In this document: positions 35,795 through 47,719 of the stretch, in pieces
How positions within the stretch are numbered: the stretch's first letter is position 1
Layout: each line of letters begins with the position of its first letter
From: Nepenthes gracilis
Lineage: Eukaryota > Streptophyta > Magnoliopsida > Caryophyllales > Nepenthaceae
Direction: 5' to 3'
NCBI GenBank assembly: GCA_033239525.1
Contig: BSYO01000006.1
Span: forward strand, 2,914,001-2,978,000
DNA length: 64,000 nucleotides
Position numbers and translations under genes: made by a program
Notes under the pieces: generated by a model
The model's database searches: none
What the model was told of the DNA's origin: nothing
Seen by the model: only the letters and a program-made list of their open reading frames with translations

Positions 35795-36329
35795 TGATGG
35801 GTAAAGATAACCGAATAGAAATAACTCGCCACAAACCGTTTATGTAATCCACAAAATTATAACCTATGGTTATCACCGGTGGTTAATTATGGATAAAGTT
35901 CAACCATAACCGACCGAAAGGTAAGAAAACCTCCGAAAACCTCCAGAGAAGAGGAACAACCTCCAGAAACCTCCAGAGAGAAGGGGTCCTACATAAAGAG
36001 GAGTTATCCTCCACGAAAAATGAGGAGGGAAAAAACAAAAGGGGGAGAGGGCGGGAAAAACTCTCTCTCTCTCTCTAAAAAAAGACTATCTAAAAGAGAA
36101 CAAAAATATATCTATCCCTTTTTACTCTAAAAAAAGGCCATGACTGACTTGAGCGTCGGAGAACCTTTGGGGATTTAATTTACCTACTTTCCGACCATCT
36201 TGTCTATTTTGTGTTCACACGGGACTTCGATTAAGACTATGGAGACGGATCCGCGTCAGATCGACAAATAAGAAGATCCGATTTGCGGCCCCTGACCCGT
36301 AGGACAATCCAAATTTCTGGTACGCAACA
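35795..36329 (+). repeat. 3' LTR of the LARD-like element
   Basis: 535 bp, partner of 31066-31581, with small indels. It carries the recurring motif in consensus form CTGACTTGAGCGTCGGAG at 36144-36161. Confidence 0.88.
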
Positions 36330-36334
36330 ATTCT

Positions 36335-38115
36335 AAAAATATATTTTTTTTTTTGTAAAACTATAAGGTTTATAGTTTTTTCAAAAATAACTTTTAAAAC
36401 CAGTATTATTCCCACTTATAGCAAGCATGACTTTTCTTAAAGTAAAATTTCCCGCTTATTGTTCTTTTTTTAATTGTGAAAGATGATAGCAATTTTAACG
36501 AAATCCCAAATCCTCCCGGAGGAGGAACCAATTATGTGAGAGAGCCCTAGGACTAGTTTGCGCTACTGTGAATCAATCGATCAGTCGGTGATTTAACAGT
36601 CTTTCTAAATAGCGTGTCAGTGAATGTCCTTATGAGTGATTGATTGACTTTAATAATTGATTGAGGGATTTCATAGAAAATGTTGATAATTCTTGCATCT
36701 TTGTCAGTGACCTTGAATGCACCGGATAAATTGCCAAATTGATAGGTCAAATTCGAACACTGCTATTGCCTTTAGCGATACAGATTAGATTCACTCTTAT
36801 CCTTGATTTGCTAGCTTACTTGCCTAGTAATAAAAAGCACATCATATCTTAGTGTGTGTTGTGCCTTTGTTCTAATGGAAATAAGGCAAGCATTTACATG
36901 GTTTTTCAATAACGAATAATTTATGTCCATACTTTATAAAATTGGATCGAAATTTGGGTGAATGTATAAACCTGTCCGTAAAATTTATATATTAGATGAG
37001 TCGTATACATAATATTAACAGTCGAATTTGTGACCAAAGACACAATTAAGACATTCAAAATAATTCTTGTCAACTATATTAACGCGTTCATGTTAAAAGC
37101 TTACAAGTCAAAAATAACAATGGATATTTATAATTAATTATGATCAATTGAATGGCAATTTGAAAAAGAGGAAAAAAATTAGGAAAATTGTTGTCTTTTC
37201 CTCATCGTTTTATCTCGTGCTTGTCTTTATGTTGAAAAGGTCAGTCAAATACCATTGTTAGGTAAACTATCATCTTTAAAAATAATTAAACATTATATAA
37301 TTTCTATTTATATATTATAACAAAGCTAACTCTATAAGATAATATTGCTATACACACGTAGAAATGTAAACTATCTTGAAATACTAAAAGCTACCATAAA
37401 CTATAAATTAATTAATTATAATATAATTTTAATCATTTAAAAATAATCTGAAATTAAAAAAAAATGTATTATTAATCTCTAAATGGGGATAATTTTGGTA
37501 AGTGCATGGAATAAAATTGAGAATCAACGAGAATAATTCCCAAAAAATTCCCGTCTAATTGGATGAGGACAACTTCATTTTCTTTCATTGCTTTTAGGAA
37601 TTTAATTTTGACCGCTGAATTTTTGGCTTTTAAATCATTTAATATTTGATTTTTTTTTTTTTGTATCTTTTCATAATTTGACCTTACATAGCTTAGACTT
37701 GAAAAATAAATATATATTAAGGGTGTCATAATAATTAAGATATTAATATTGATTATTTAAAAGTGTATAATTAAACATTTTTAGTTAATTATATTTCAAT
37801 ATATAGCTAAAAAAATAATTTTATTTTTCAAAAATTGGTGATACGAGGTATTAATAAAATATTTTTGGTGTAATTGCGTCATCTTTATTAAGAATACAAA
37901 ATTCCACACTCAAGATATCGTTCACCTGATTGGTCCACCTAACCCCGCAACGTGGCACTTTGACCCTCCAAACACTTGCACGATTGTGAAACTCCGAAGA
38001 TATGCATGGCCACGTCTCTGTCACTCCACGTCCACTGAAACCTAACAAAAAAATCCAAACATAAACCAGGACAATTACTATAAAAAACATAATAATAATA
38101 ATAATTATTATTATA

Positions 38116-38147
<32 letters not shown>

Positions 38148-40022
38148 TAATATTAGTAATAATATTATGAATATTAATATCAATATTAATATTAATATAT
38201 GTATATATATGTGTGTGTGAAAGTAATATATCCCAAAGAGATGGGGATATGTTCTCACTTTCTCTCTTTTATCAAAGAAAAAGACAACTATAAAAAATAT
38301 TTTTAGGTTTTGAGCTTAACCGATTTTGTTTGTATCTTTACTTAAAATTAATTATATTATGTAAATAGAGAGATAGTTTAATCTAATATATTATTTTTCT
38401 AAATAAGTTGAACATAATTTGAAATTAAATAAATTAAAATTTGATGGGTTCGGCAAATAAATGGTAATATTTGAATATAGAATACTCAGAGATTCTAGAT
38501 CTGTTGATTTTAAAATATCGAGTTACTGAGTGGTCGAGTGACTGCTGGTCAAGCCACTAAACCGAAAAAATGACGGGTTGCTTGAATATTGCTTTACTAA
38601 ATAATCCTATCAGACTGTCTTGTTCAAGCAATTCTTTTGGATATCATTCAATGGAAGGTTGTCTTATTAGAAATGCACCCCAGCACGGACTGTCTTGCCA
38701 TGTTGTGTTTTAGGGTTGAAAGAAGACACTGAAGGACTGATTCACCTCAGTGGCAGGTTTGTTGAGTTTTTAGAGTATTATACAAAATATACATATATTT
38801 GGGATCGGATTAACTAAAATTAAAGAACTCAATATCATTTGATAAGTCATGTAAATTATAATCTAAATGTGTCATTTAAGTAACTATCCAATAAGCTTAT
38901 ACTAATAAATGTAGTTATTAATTTAGGTAATTACGATTAATCAATAAAGGTTCGCAACTCATCATAATGAGAATCTTTTATTGGATAACTTATGTTTCTC
39001 TCAGAAAAAAAAGGGTCAATAATTTATTAAAACGATATTCAACTGACCATAAGATAAGTCTTGTATCATCATCCATATAAAGCTCTTTAGCACAAAGAAA
39101 GTAGCTTCAACTTCACAATATGGTGCTCCAAGGACTAAAGCATCAAAAGAATATTTAATTGCATTAAGGACTCACTCTTATATGAAATATTCCAAGGCAC
39201 CTGTACAATACAAGTTCTATATCACTAAAGTATGCAGTTAAAAAGGTTAGGAGTCTATATTCTAAATAATCTTTTTTCTATAAAATCTCAAGTCACATAA
39301 TACAATGCTCCAAAAGCCTAATATCATTCTCTCTATATTAAACATTGTAGTTTAGTAAGTAATTTGTTCACTTGGATTTTGGATGGTAAATCAAAAAGTT
39401 ATTTCTACATCTTTGAGCATTTTACTTTGATTTGTAGTATGTAATATTTAAGTTCAAAGATACAAAAACCCCCTTTAAAATTTTTGAAATTATAATCTAG
39501 ATTCATGATATGTATTAATAGTAATACAAATCTTATCATATAACATATTATTTAAGATTGAGAATATTAAACCATTATTTTATCTTAACTAGGATTTAAA
39601 ATACTGTTATTTAACAAGAAATTCTTGGTTGATAAAATTGACTTATCTTACGAGTATATAAGAAAATTAATGCAAAATAAAATGTAATAGTACAATCTAC
39701 TTAACTCGGAAAAATGATAATAGAATCAATAATTAAAGTTTAAGGAATATAAATAATTTTTAAAAACTCAAATTAAGCAGAGAGTTTTCATACATTCAGA
39801 TTTGATGGTAGGTGTAACAGGTTAGTGAACTTGACCTAACACGGATATATAAAGTAATTTATAAACCCATTTTAATGCCACACTAAGCAGCACTTTCAAG
39901 AAGTTGACTAGTGAAATAAACTTAAAATTCAGGGGAAAATACATTGTATAATTTACATGCTGGTAATGATTTCTAAAATCAAAGTTAAGACTTTAATAAA
40001 ATATTTTTTGTGTTTGTGTAAT
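36335..40022. other. AT-rich intergenic sequence
   Basis: No gene, RNA or paired repeat was supported. Short open frames (for example 37472-37729 minus) lack any recognisable domain. A less AT-rich patch lies at 38440-38790 without clear ends. Confidence 0.55.
38089..38146. repeat. (ATT)n microsatellite
   Basis: A run of ATA/ATT triplets. It explains the isoleucine-rich minus-strand frame that crosses it. Confidence 0.9.
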
Positions 40023-40027
40023 AATTT

Positions 40028-40815
40028 TGATGGGTACGGTCAAGTAAGGGCCAGCCCTATGTACAAGTAGATAATATATTCAAAAATCGATAGTCTAATA
40101 AAAGATGTCACAGAGCCCATTAAGCAATTGGTGTGTAAACATATAAACTAAGGGGTGTGATCTGAATAATTATGTATTAAATGATCATAATAAATTATTT
40201 AATGGTCGAATATAAAGAGTCATTGAGTTGATCCAGTGGTTGGAAGTTAGATAGCTTTACCATTGAATTAGAGCGGTCAATACACATACAAGTAATGCCC
40301 ATCACTTAGAGCGGTATCATGCCCAAGCATTATTTTGGATGCTTACCATCCAAACAGTGTTTCTTACTATAAATAAGCCCTATTCCACAGAGAAAAGGGG
40401 ATAAAAAGTAGACGAGAATAACAAAACGAGGGAAATAAGATATTCCACTAAACGAGTGTATAAATATCAAAACCTACTCCACTTGATGAGTACACAAATA
40501 TCAAAGCCACTCCCCCAAATGGGTGTACAAAAAAAACATTACCCTCCATATAAATATTTGTCTCTATCATCTCTACGTTCTAGAACTCATTTTCTAACAT
40601 CTTTCACATTTGAATAAAAATGATCATTGATTTAAATGTCAGAGGATATTTCGAGAAGCGAGTCTCGTATACATTGTACATAATGTATATTTTGTTGTGA
40701 TATGCAGTATTTAGATTTAGAATTACGAAAATCAGACCCGTTACTGTTTAAACTTTCAAGTATGTCAAGGCCACTCCCGAATTCGTATATTAATTCAAAT
40801 ATCTTACATGCATCA
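40028..40815 (+). mobile_element. Solo LTR about 1.1 kb upstream of the NAC gene
   Basis: Exact AATTT duplications lie at 40023-40027 and 40816-40820. It starts TGATGGGTACGG and ends TGCATCA. The recurring motif is present in changed form (TGATTTAAATGTCAGAG) at 40627-40644. Same end type as 22803-23843. Confidence 0.87.
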
Positions 40816-41329
40816 AATTTTAATAAGTGTAATATAAGTTTTCAAAGACAATGAATAGTCATATTTTCTAAAAAAATAATAGCTAGACATTTAATTGAAC
40901 TATATTATTTTGGTAATTGACTATTTATTTATTAAAATAATATTTTGATATTTAAATCACATATGGCCAGCTAATATATTTTTATATAACTTTTGTACTT
41001 TAACTGTGTAAATATATTAAATATCTTAATATGAATATTTTATTTTAATAAAATCGAAATAAAATATCTTTATAATTTATCAATATTAATAAATTTATAA
41101 ACAAATAAACAGGGATTATATTACTTATTAGGATATAAGAAAATAAGAAGAAGAACATCGGTAAAGTGACGTAATTAATACTGTTTATAGACATATTAAT
41201 AAATAAAATATTATATAATTAAAATAAAATATTTAATTAATAATTAAACAAATATCCTATACAACTAAGCATTCACCTATAACAAAGAAACTTCTGCCTA
41301 ACACAAATGACTTTTTAGCAGTCCGTATG

Positions 41330-41470
41330 TTAGCACGTGTCGTATACACTATTCTCTCTCCTGATCCTGGCTGACGTGTGGCGGTAATCACGCGTGAAAA
41401 ACGCCTTCCCACGATCGCCAAAACAATCTAGATAATTTCGGACGTCGACCGACACGTGCGCATCCTCTTC
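41330..41470. promoter_or_regulatory. ABRE/DRE-like cluster upstream of the NAC gene
   Basis: ACGT-core sites GCACGTGTC (about 41333), GACGTGTGGC (about 41372) and GACACGTGCG (about 41451) lie within 130 bp. ACCGAC, a DRE/CRT core, abuts the last. This arrangement fits control by ABA and dehydration, as known for RD26/NAC072 genes; activity here is inferred. Confidence 0.6.
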
Positions 41471-41541
41471 CCGTGATCGGTTGATGGGATAAGATCGCTC
41501 CGCATGACGACACCGAACCCGCCGGGGTATCGTGTCACGAT

Positions 41542-41705
41542 ATAAACGGTGCTGAGAATATTTAGTGCATTTTTGGAATATTTTTTAAATAATTTTTATA
41601 TTATGTTATAATTATAAATAAGTAATTAATAATTTTCCATAAAAACGGTGCTGAGAATATTTTTTATATTATGTTATAATTAATAATTATAAATAAATAA
41701 ATACT
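41542..41705. repeat. Tandem duplication in the NAC promoter
   Basis: AAACGGTGCTGAGAATATTT plus a following TTTATATTATGTTATAATTA-like stretch occurs at about 41543 and again at about 41642, with the spacing shortened in the second copy. Confidence 0.75.
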
Positions 41706-41772
41706 GGGTCCCACCCAGAAAAAGCAATTGGACAAGGACAACCGTACTTATCTCCTCCGTTGCCCCGCGCTC

Positions 41773-41780
41773 TATAAATA
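41773..41780 (+). promoter_or_regulatory. TATA box of the NAC gene
   Basis: TATAAATA lies 165 bp before the ATG, in a good place for transcription start near 41805-41815. Confidence 0.7.
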
Positions 41781-41875
41781 TGGCCGCTGCTGCTAGGAAC
41801 CCACGGAAAAAGGGGGAGAATTAGACAGAGCAGAAAATTTTGAAAAACTTCTTTCCCAGCCACCAAGGAAAGAGC

Positions 41876-41920
41876 CCCCCCCCCGCCCCCCGCCCCCCCT
41901 CTCTCTCTCTCTCTCCCCCC
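41876..41920. repeat. C-rich and (CT)n tract in the NAC 5' leader
   Basis: C/G homopolymer runs are followed by a CT repeat, about 25-70 bp before the ATG. Such tracts are common in plant leaders and may vary in length. Confidence 0.85.
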
Positions 41921-41944
41921 TAATTGGTATTGAAGAGATTAGAA

Positions 41945-43183
41945 ATGGGAGTTCAGGAGAAAGATCCGCTAGCCCAGTTGAGCTTGCCCCCTGGGTTTCG
42001 ATTTTTCCCAACTGATGAAGAGCTATTGGTTCAGTATCTCTGCAGAAAAATTGCAGGATATCACTTTTCGCTTCAAATTATTGGTGAAATTGATCTCTAC
42101 AAGTTTGATCCATGGGTTTTACCAAGTAATTAACATCCTTAATCTGAACTCCTCCCTCAATTTTCCCATAATCTTCTGCGTGCTGATTAACCTTGATTTG
42201 ATTTTCGTTTTAGGTAAGGCGATATTTGGAGAGAAAGAATGGTACTTCTTCAGCCCAAGAGACCGGAAGTACCCGAACGGGTCACGACCCAATAGAATGG
42301 CCGGGTCGGGCTACTGGAAGGCCACCGGAACCGATAAGCTGATTTCCGCGGGCGGTCGGAAAGTCGGTATCAAGAAGGCTCTTGTCTTCTATATCGGTAA
42401 AGCTCCCAAGGGTACCAAGACTAATTGGATTATGCATGAGTATCGCGCCTCTGAGTCTCGTAGAAAAGATGGTAGCTCAAAGGTCAGTATCGTACTTTAC
42501 TACTAATTCTTTTTTTTTTTTAAGCTTTGGCTTGCTTTAGATAATCACTGAACGTAATTTTGTTTGTTTGCTGATTTGTTTTTCAGCTGGATGACTGGGT
42601 CCTTTGTAGAATACACGAGAAGAGCTCCAGCTCTGCGAAGACTGTTTCGACGGTACCAAACAAGGATCACAGCACCGGCGGAGAGTCGGAATCGACGTCG
42701 CACCTCGACGACGTGCTGGAATCGTTCCCGGAGATAGACGACCGGTCCTTCGCTCTTCCACGGGTGAACTCGTTGAAAGCTATTCAACAAGATGACAAAA
42801 CGGGGTTGATGAGTTTACTGGGTTCGGGTAACTACGATTGGAGCACGCTTGCCGGGTTGAATCCGGGCTTCGAGTTTAGTTCGGTCGGATTCGCTGAGCA
42901 GCAGGTTCAAACCGACGGCACGACTCAGCTGCAAGTGAACAACGGCGGCAATGACATGTACGTGCCGTCCTTGCCGCCGTTGTGCCACGTGGATTCTCCG
43001 CCGATTGGGAACTCCGTTGAGGATGAAGTTCAAAGCGGACTCGAAACGGAGCGAGTCGACCACAGCAAGATTGCTAACCCCGTCTTCTTCAGCCGCAACT
43101 CGAATTATCTGACGCAGAACTACTCCGATTCGCTTGACCCGTTTTGGATCCGGTACCCGAATCCGTCCTCTGGGTTTGCGTAA
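41945..43183 (+). CDS. NAC072: NAC-domain transcription factor, RD26/NAC072-like, 3 exons, 348 aa
   Basis: Seen: exons 41945-42125, 42214-42482 and 42587-43183, with GT-AG introns of 88 and 104 bp. The first splits a serine codon at residue 61; the second lies after K150. The N-terminal NAC domain (about residues 14-162) shows all five blocks: [14 protein letters not shown] (A), the DLYKFDPW region (B), [12 protein letters not shown] and [12 protein letters not shown] (C), [10 protein letters not shown] and [12 protein letters not shown] (D), LDDWVLCRI (E). The C-terminal half is acidic, Ser/Asn-rich and lacks a membrane segment, so it is probably an activation domain. It includes [20 protein letters not shown], typical of stress NAC orthologues in woody eudicots. 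Known: such proteins bind CACG-core sites in the nucleus and act in ABA, drought and senescence responses. The opening [20 protein letters not shown] matches the RD26 group. Orthology to NAC072 itself is inferred. Confidence 0.95.
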
Positions 43184-43600
43184 ATTGTATATTTGGAAGA
43201 AAAAAATAAAAAAAAAAAGAAGAAAAAGAAAGAAAAAGAAGGGGATGATGGAAAGGAAAATGGAGGGCATTGGATGTAAATACGAGGTGATTTCGATTTG
43301 TGGGGCTAACTTTTCGGGAATGGATTCCGCCGTCCGAAAGTTCGGAGGGCAGATTTGTCTTTTTAATATTCAGAAATGTACAAGGGAAATCACATTTTTG
43401 TGGCCGTTTGTCGTTTTGTTGTTCGGTTGGCGACCTAAGTTCAATGTACACATTCAGGAGATCAACGTAGTAGATGACGTCGAACGATTTCTTTTTCCAT
43501 TTTTGTTTTTAACTTTTGCGCAGGTGCACTGAATCAGTATCTTTCGGCTTTTTTCGTAAAAAAATATAATGATAAATATTTAATATATATTATTATTTAA
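43184..43600 (+). other. NAC 3' untranslated region (extent uncertain)
   Basis: Purine-rich sequence with an AATAAA-like site at about 43206 follows the stop directly. Further GC-moderate sequence continues to about 43530. The cleavage site cannot be fixed. Open frames here on both strands look incidental. Confidence 0.4.
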
Positions 43601-43799
43601 AAAAATAATAATTTATTTTTTATTAATATGAAAATTATAAATTATAAATATCTTAGCTTGTATCTTAGTTGGACAAGGTGGAGAGCCAAGTCTTTCAGGG
43701 TCTTCCATTGTGTCTTGAATGATTAAAATTTGATAGCACCAAATAAAAGTTAAAAGATATTTTATCCTTTGAATAATGTGCTCTCTGGTGCTTTTCAAA

Positions 43800-44989
43800 T
43801 ATATATATATATGTGCCTTTAAATTTTAACTCACTGTTCAAAGAAAAATATCAGTATTCTTGGTGAATGAATATTTGATTTTCTTAGGTTCACAGCCACC
43901 TTAGGTGATATAATTAGTAAGGGATTGGGGCAACCTTATAGATGGGACTGATATAAGGCACCTAAGTTAAGAGAGCTTAAATGGCTTAAATAATATCATT
44001 TCTTTAAAATATAATATTAAAAGTCAATAAATTAAAGAGTGTTAAAAAGTTAAGGTCAAAAGAATTAAATTGGTCTTTATAATAAAGTCATTGCTTAAAC
44101 TCATAAGATTACTTAAATAAATATAGCATGTTAAGACAAACTATATCTTACAGTTAATATTTCTTATTTTATATGTGATTGGCAATCAAACAGGACCTTC
44201 CACCTCAGAAAAACAAAAAAAAACAAAAACAAAAAAAACAAACTTGTGAACTATAATATATAAGATGCTTTCACTGGTGTGTACCAAGATTTGTGGGGGC
44301 AATAACAGCTCTCTCTTAGCCTCAAATTCTATGTTGATTAGACAGTATCAATATGGCAGTATAAAAAATATTAAAATTATTGAGAGTTGCAAGAGATAAG
44401 TAAAGAGAAAGTCATAGTTATTCCTTACAAAGAGATATTTTTAAGCAAGTTTGGTTTACTAAGTTGTCTATTATGAGAAGAACATACTGTTTTTCTAAAG
44501 TGCTATACTTATCTTGAGCACAATTATCACCCTTTGTTCAATACCTATCTTTACAAGGCCACCCCTGAGCCTATCTTGTACACAGATGGAAGGGAATTTA
44601 GCTTTCTGTTCAATCACCTTCCCATCAAGCTATACACTTTAATCGGTCTCCTCATCCGCCATATTCTATAACCTCACAATTCGGGTCTAACGAGTCCGAT
44701 AATCTTTTTTTTTTTTTTGCAGACTTTAGATAATATTGATTTAGATGCCATAAATTTTTTTTAAATATTATTTTTTAATGAGCTCTCTTTTAGATCTCTT
44801 ATCATCCAAATTAAACTTTAATTTTTGTATACTTAAATTTTATCTGTATTAGGTTAGAATTGATATCAATTACAAAACTATATAATTAAACACCAATTGA
44901 ACAATAAAATTTAACGTTGATAAATTTAATGAGTTTGATTTTTTCAAAAAATTAAAAATTATAAATTATTCATTAAAAAAAACACACAC

Positions 44990-45038
<49 letters not shown>

Positions 45039-45870
45039 CTTGACTTTGTACTAATTTCATATTTTTCTATAATTAATTACTTGGAGTGAATCAATTCTAA
45101 TTAGTTTTTTTAAAAATATATTTATTTTTATTATTTCTAAAAAAATATTTTTGAAATCTGTTAAACGTAATTTTCAATATTTCTATCACCTTATTTGAAA
45201 AAATAGCGAGTAGTATATTATTTTATGACAGTATTTTCATATATATATATATATATATATATTTATTTAAATTTCACGGTCATGTTGACGTGTGAGATGA
45301 CGACAGCGTAATTCCAGCTGGCATCTCCAACTTTTGATGAGAACGGATTTACATAGCTTTTTTTATAGATATAAAAAATATATATTTTTTATTTTAATTA
45401 TTTATTTTAAAATAAATGATGATAATTTTTTAAAGGTATAAATATTTAGATTTATAGCCCATTAAATATCCAATTCTTCCTTTTAAGGATATAATTGCTT
45501 GATCTAATTATTAATTATTTTTGAAAAATTAAAATTTAATTAAAATTAATTATTTTAAAATAATTAAAATATAATTATTAATTTAAAATTTAACGTTGGA
45601 ACGTTGGTTACCCATCCTTCGTGTCGTGAAAGAAATGACGGCCCTGTGATAGCTTTTCTGCCATGTGGCAGTTGATTAACTGGCTCTTTGCTGGAAAGTC
45701 AAATCGACGCCATTAGCACTTAGCCGCCGAACATGCTGTATTCCATTATCGGATATTCCTCCACTAATTTAACCCACTTTTTTAATTAACAAAAGTATAA
45801 ATTTTATATATTCTTATTAAGTCCCAAATTTTTTATTATTATATAAATTAAAAATTTTTTAAATTTTTTA
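43800..45870. other. AT-rich intergenic sequence with (TA)n microsatellites
   Basis: An AC/CG/TA compound run lies at 44983-45033 and a second AT run at about 45239-45262. No gene is supported. Confidence 0.6.
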
Positions 45871-45879
45871 TTGTGCAAA

Positions 45880-46729
45880 AGTGATTACAAGTGGGTTCGA
45901 TTTTTATCTTTATTAATCCGAGACCTACACAATATAACTAACACATAAGAGGTCAGAGGCCCGGTGGGATTTCTCATACCGAAAACACTCAGACGCTCAA
46001 ATTAGTAACTTTTTGCAATGAACGAAAAGGGACGCACGCTTAGAGGTACGCGAAAATATATTATAAATGCATAGTGAGTGCGTGGATGTAGGAATGAGAG
46101 ATTGGTGAGCGGGTAATGGGGGATCTGACTCCTGAAATGCACCGCAAAGAGTGGCTGATTATAATAGCCCGTAGTAGGGTGGAGAAAAGCGAGAGTTGGT
46201 TGTGTTTCTGAGAGCCGGTGCTTGCGAGAACGTATGTTTCAATGCCAGGCTCTGGTTTCTCGGGTGTGGATTGATTGATTGACCGTTCCCCTTTCTGTAA
46301 GTAAGGAGGGAATTTATAGCTCTTCTGCCCGGATCTCTTGGCACGAGAATCCTTCTTGTAGGGATTCGTTGGTCGCTGATTGTTGATAGCGATTGTCGAT
46401 GTGTCGGTTGTCGCCTTGAGATGGCAGGTAGAGCACCGGGCGTTGCAGGTCACGGTTGGCCCACCCCTCGCACTGGGATTGGTCAGAGAATTGTGGGTAG
46501 CAGCGTGAGTCACGACTGGCAGCGTTGACATTCTCCCTATTGACTCATTTTCTCTGAGTCACCACTGTCACTGGACAGTCGCATTAATAGGCCGCAAGCG
46601 ATGCCCATTCTCTGCAAGTATGAGCCGCCACGTAGACTGTTCTAGGATGTTGGGCTGGATCAACCGTTTGGGCTATTACTCCACGTGTTACTCTTAGAAT
46701 TTCCTTGGGCTTTCGTACTAGACCCAACA
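45880..46729 (-). mobile_element. LTR of the TGTTGGG family, 3' end missing, minus strand
   Basis: On the minus strand it starts TGTTGGGTCTAG at 46729, just after a purine tract (ATGGGGGGGCTAG). It carries the recurring motif CTAATTTGAGCGTCTGAG at 46005-45988. Similarity to 15805-16715 and 28916-29814 stops near 45885, about 80 bp short of the expected end. No target duplication was found. Confidence 0.75.
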
Positions 46730-47700
46730 CTAGCCCCCCCATAATCGTGTTGACCTGTGGTCGCGACCTAACATGTTCCTCTGGGTCCAGATCGCGGTCG
46801 CTCGGCTTCCCTTGAGCCGCACCAATGTTTGTCGTCTTCCAGCTTCGTGCCTTCCCTAGGCGATTGCGTGGGCTTTTTTAGCGCCGTAGTGATTCGATAC
46901 CTGAAATGGAAGGATTCGCACGCCTAAGGTTGCATCAGATTTGGGGGCTTTCTAATTTTGTGAAAGATGTCCACGGGATAGCGTGCCCCATCAGGTGCTG
47001 CTAGGGCGCCAACTTGCTCATAAATAGGAGGGCCTTTCGACCGGTGTGACTCATCCCTTGACTGACTTTGTAGGAGCAATGCATGGGTCATGGTTCGTTT
47101 TGCCTCTGGTGGGAGTCCATGAAGGAATTGGATGGACTAGCTTTAGATCCTGAGCTTTTGACGAAGATTGTCCTCATGCCCACGCCATGGGCAATTCCTC
47201 ATGCTAACGAGGGTGGCTTGGCCACTCTATTGTCGCCGCGTGCCTTCCTCTAGGTTGCGGTGGTTTGTGGTGTGCAGGAGGATCCTTACGGAACTATGAC
47301 GGGGCATTTTGCCTCCCGTGTAGTGCGTCTCTCATGGCCTCCATTTCACTTGGACCACTGTATGCGCCTTCTGGAGGGGAGGCGAACGACAGAGTCTCCG
47401 TTAGGGGAGTGTAGGCCCTCGAAGTTCCTGCCGGAGGCTCCTATCATAGGTGTTAGTCCTACCTTTGCGGTTAGCATTGGCCTCATCTGCAGTGGTTGAC
47501 CAACACTTGGTTGCTCCGATGCTTGGGCTCGTTGGGTCACCGGCGGTGGGGCTGTGGTGGTCCCATATAGGTCACGTTCGCCAAGCATCCGGGGCAATCG
47601 CTGGCATTCCACCCCAACTCTGACAATGTATTTCTCAGATTGAGAAAGTCGAACTGCTCGACATTGCACGTTAGAACTTATTAAAATCAAATTCACATTG
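46730..47700 (-). mobile_element. Truncated interior of the LTR element
   Basis: A GC-rich segment directly beyond the purine tract, so it is interior sequence next to a 3' LTR. Open frames at 47260-47499 plus and 47346-47717 minus have no recognisable gag or pol motif. No second LTR follows, so the 5' part is lost. Confidence 0.5.
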
Positions 47701-47719
47701 TTATGCTCGATTAACAAAA

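Larger units (their letters stand above)
31066..36329 (+). mobile_element. Complete non-autonomous LTR element (LARD-like) with satellite-filled interior
   Basis: Two LTRs (31066-31581 and 35795-36329) share TGATGGGTA-type starts, the ACCGGTGGTTATCAC phrase, a GAGAGAGGGGTCCTACATAAAGAGGAG block and GTACGCAACA ends. ATTCT flanks the whole element (31061-31065 and 36330-36334). TTGGCGCCGTC follows the 5' LTR as a primer site. The interior of 4.2 kb shows no gag, protease, integrase or reverse transcriptase that I recognise. It holds GC-rich palindromes, a long stretch punctuated by CACTCCGG, and three minisatellite arrays. Its best-fitting class is a large retrotransposon derivative mobilised by another element's enzymes. 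Confidence 0.9.

Noticed and set aside
37851..38258. 135-residue minus-strand frame with a long isoleucine run
   Set aside because: The run is translation of an ATT microsatellite.
38440..38790. Possible LTR beginning TGATGGGTTCGG
   Set aside because: No matching CATCA end, target duplication or conserved motif was seen.
42815..43451. Minus-strand frames opposite NAC exon 3 and its 3' region
   Set aside because: They are shadows of the NAC coding frame and purine-rich 3' region, with no protein family.
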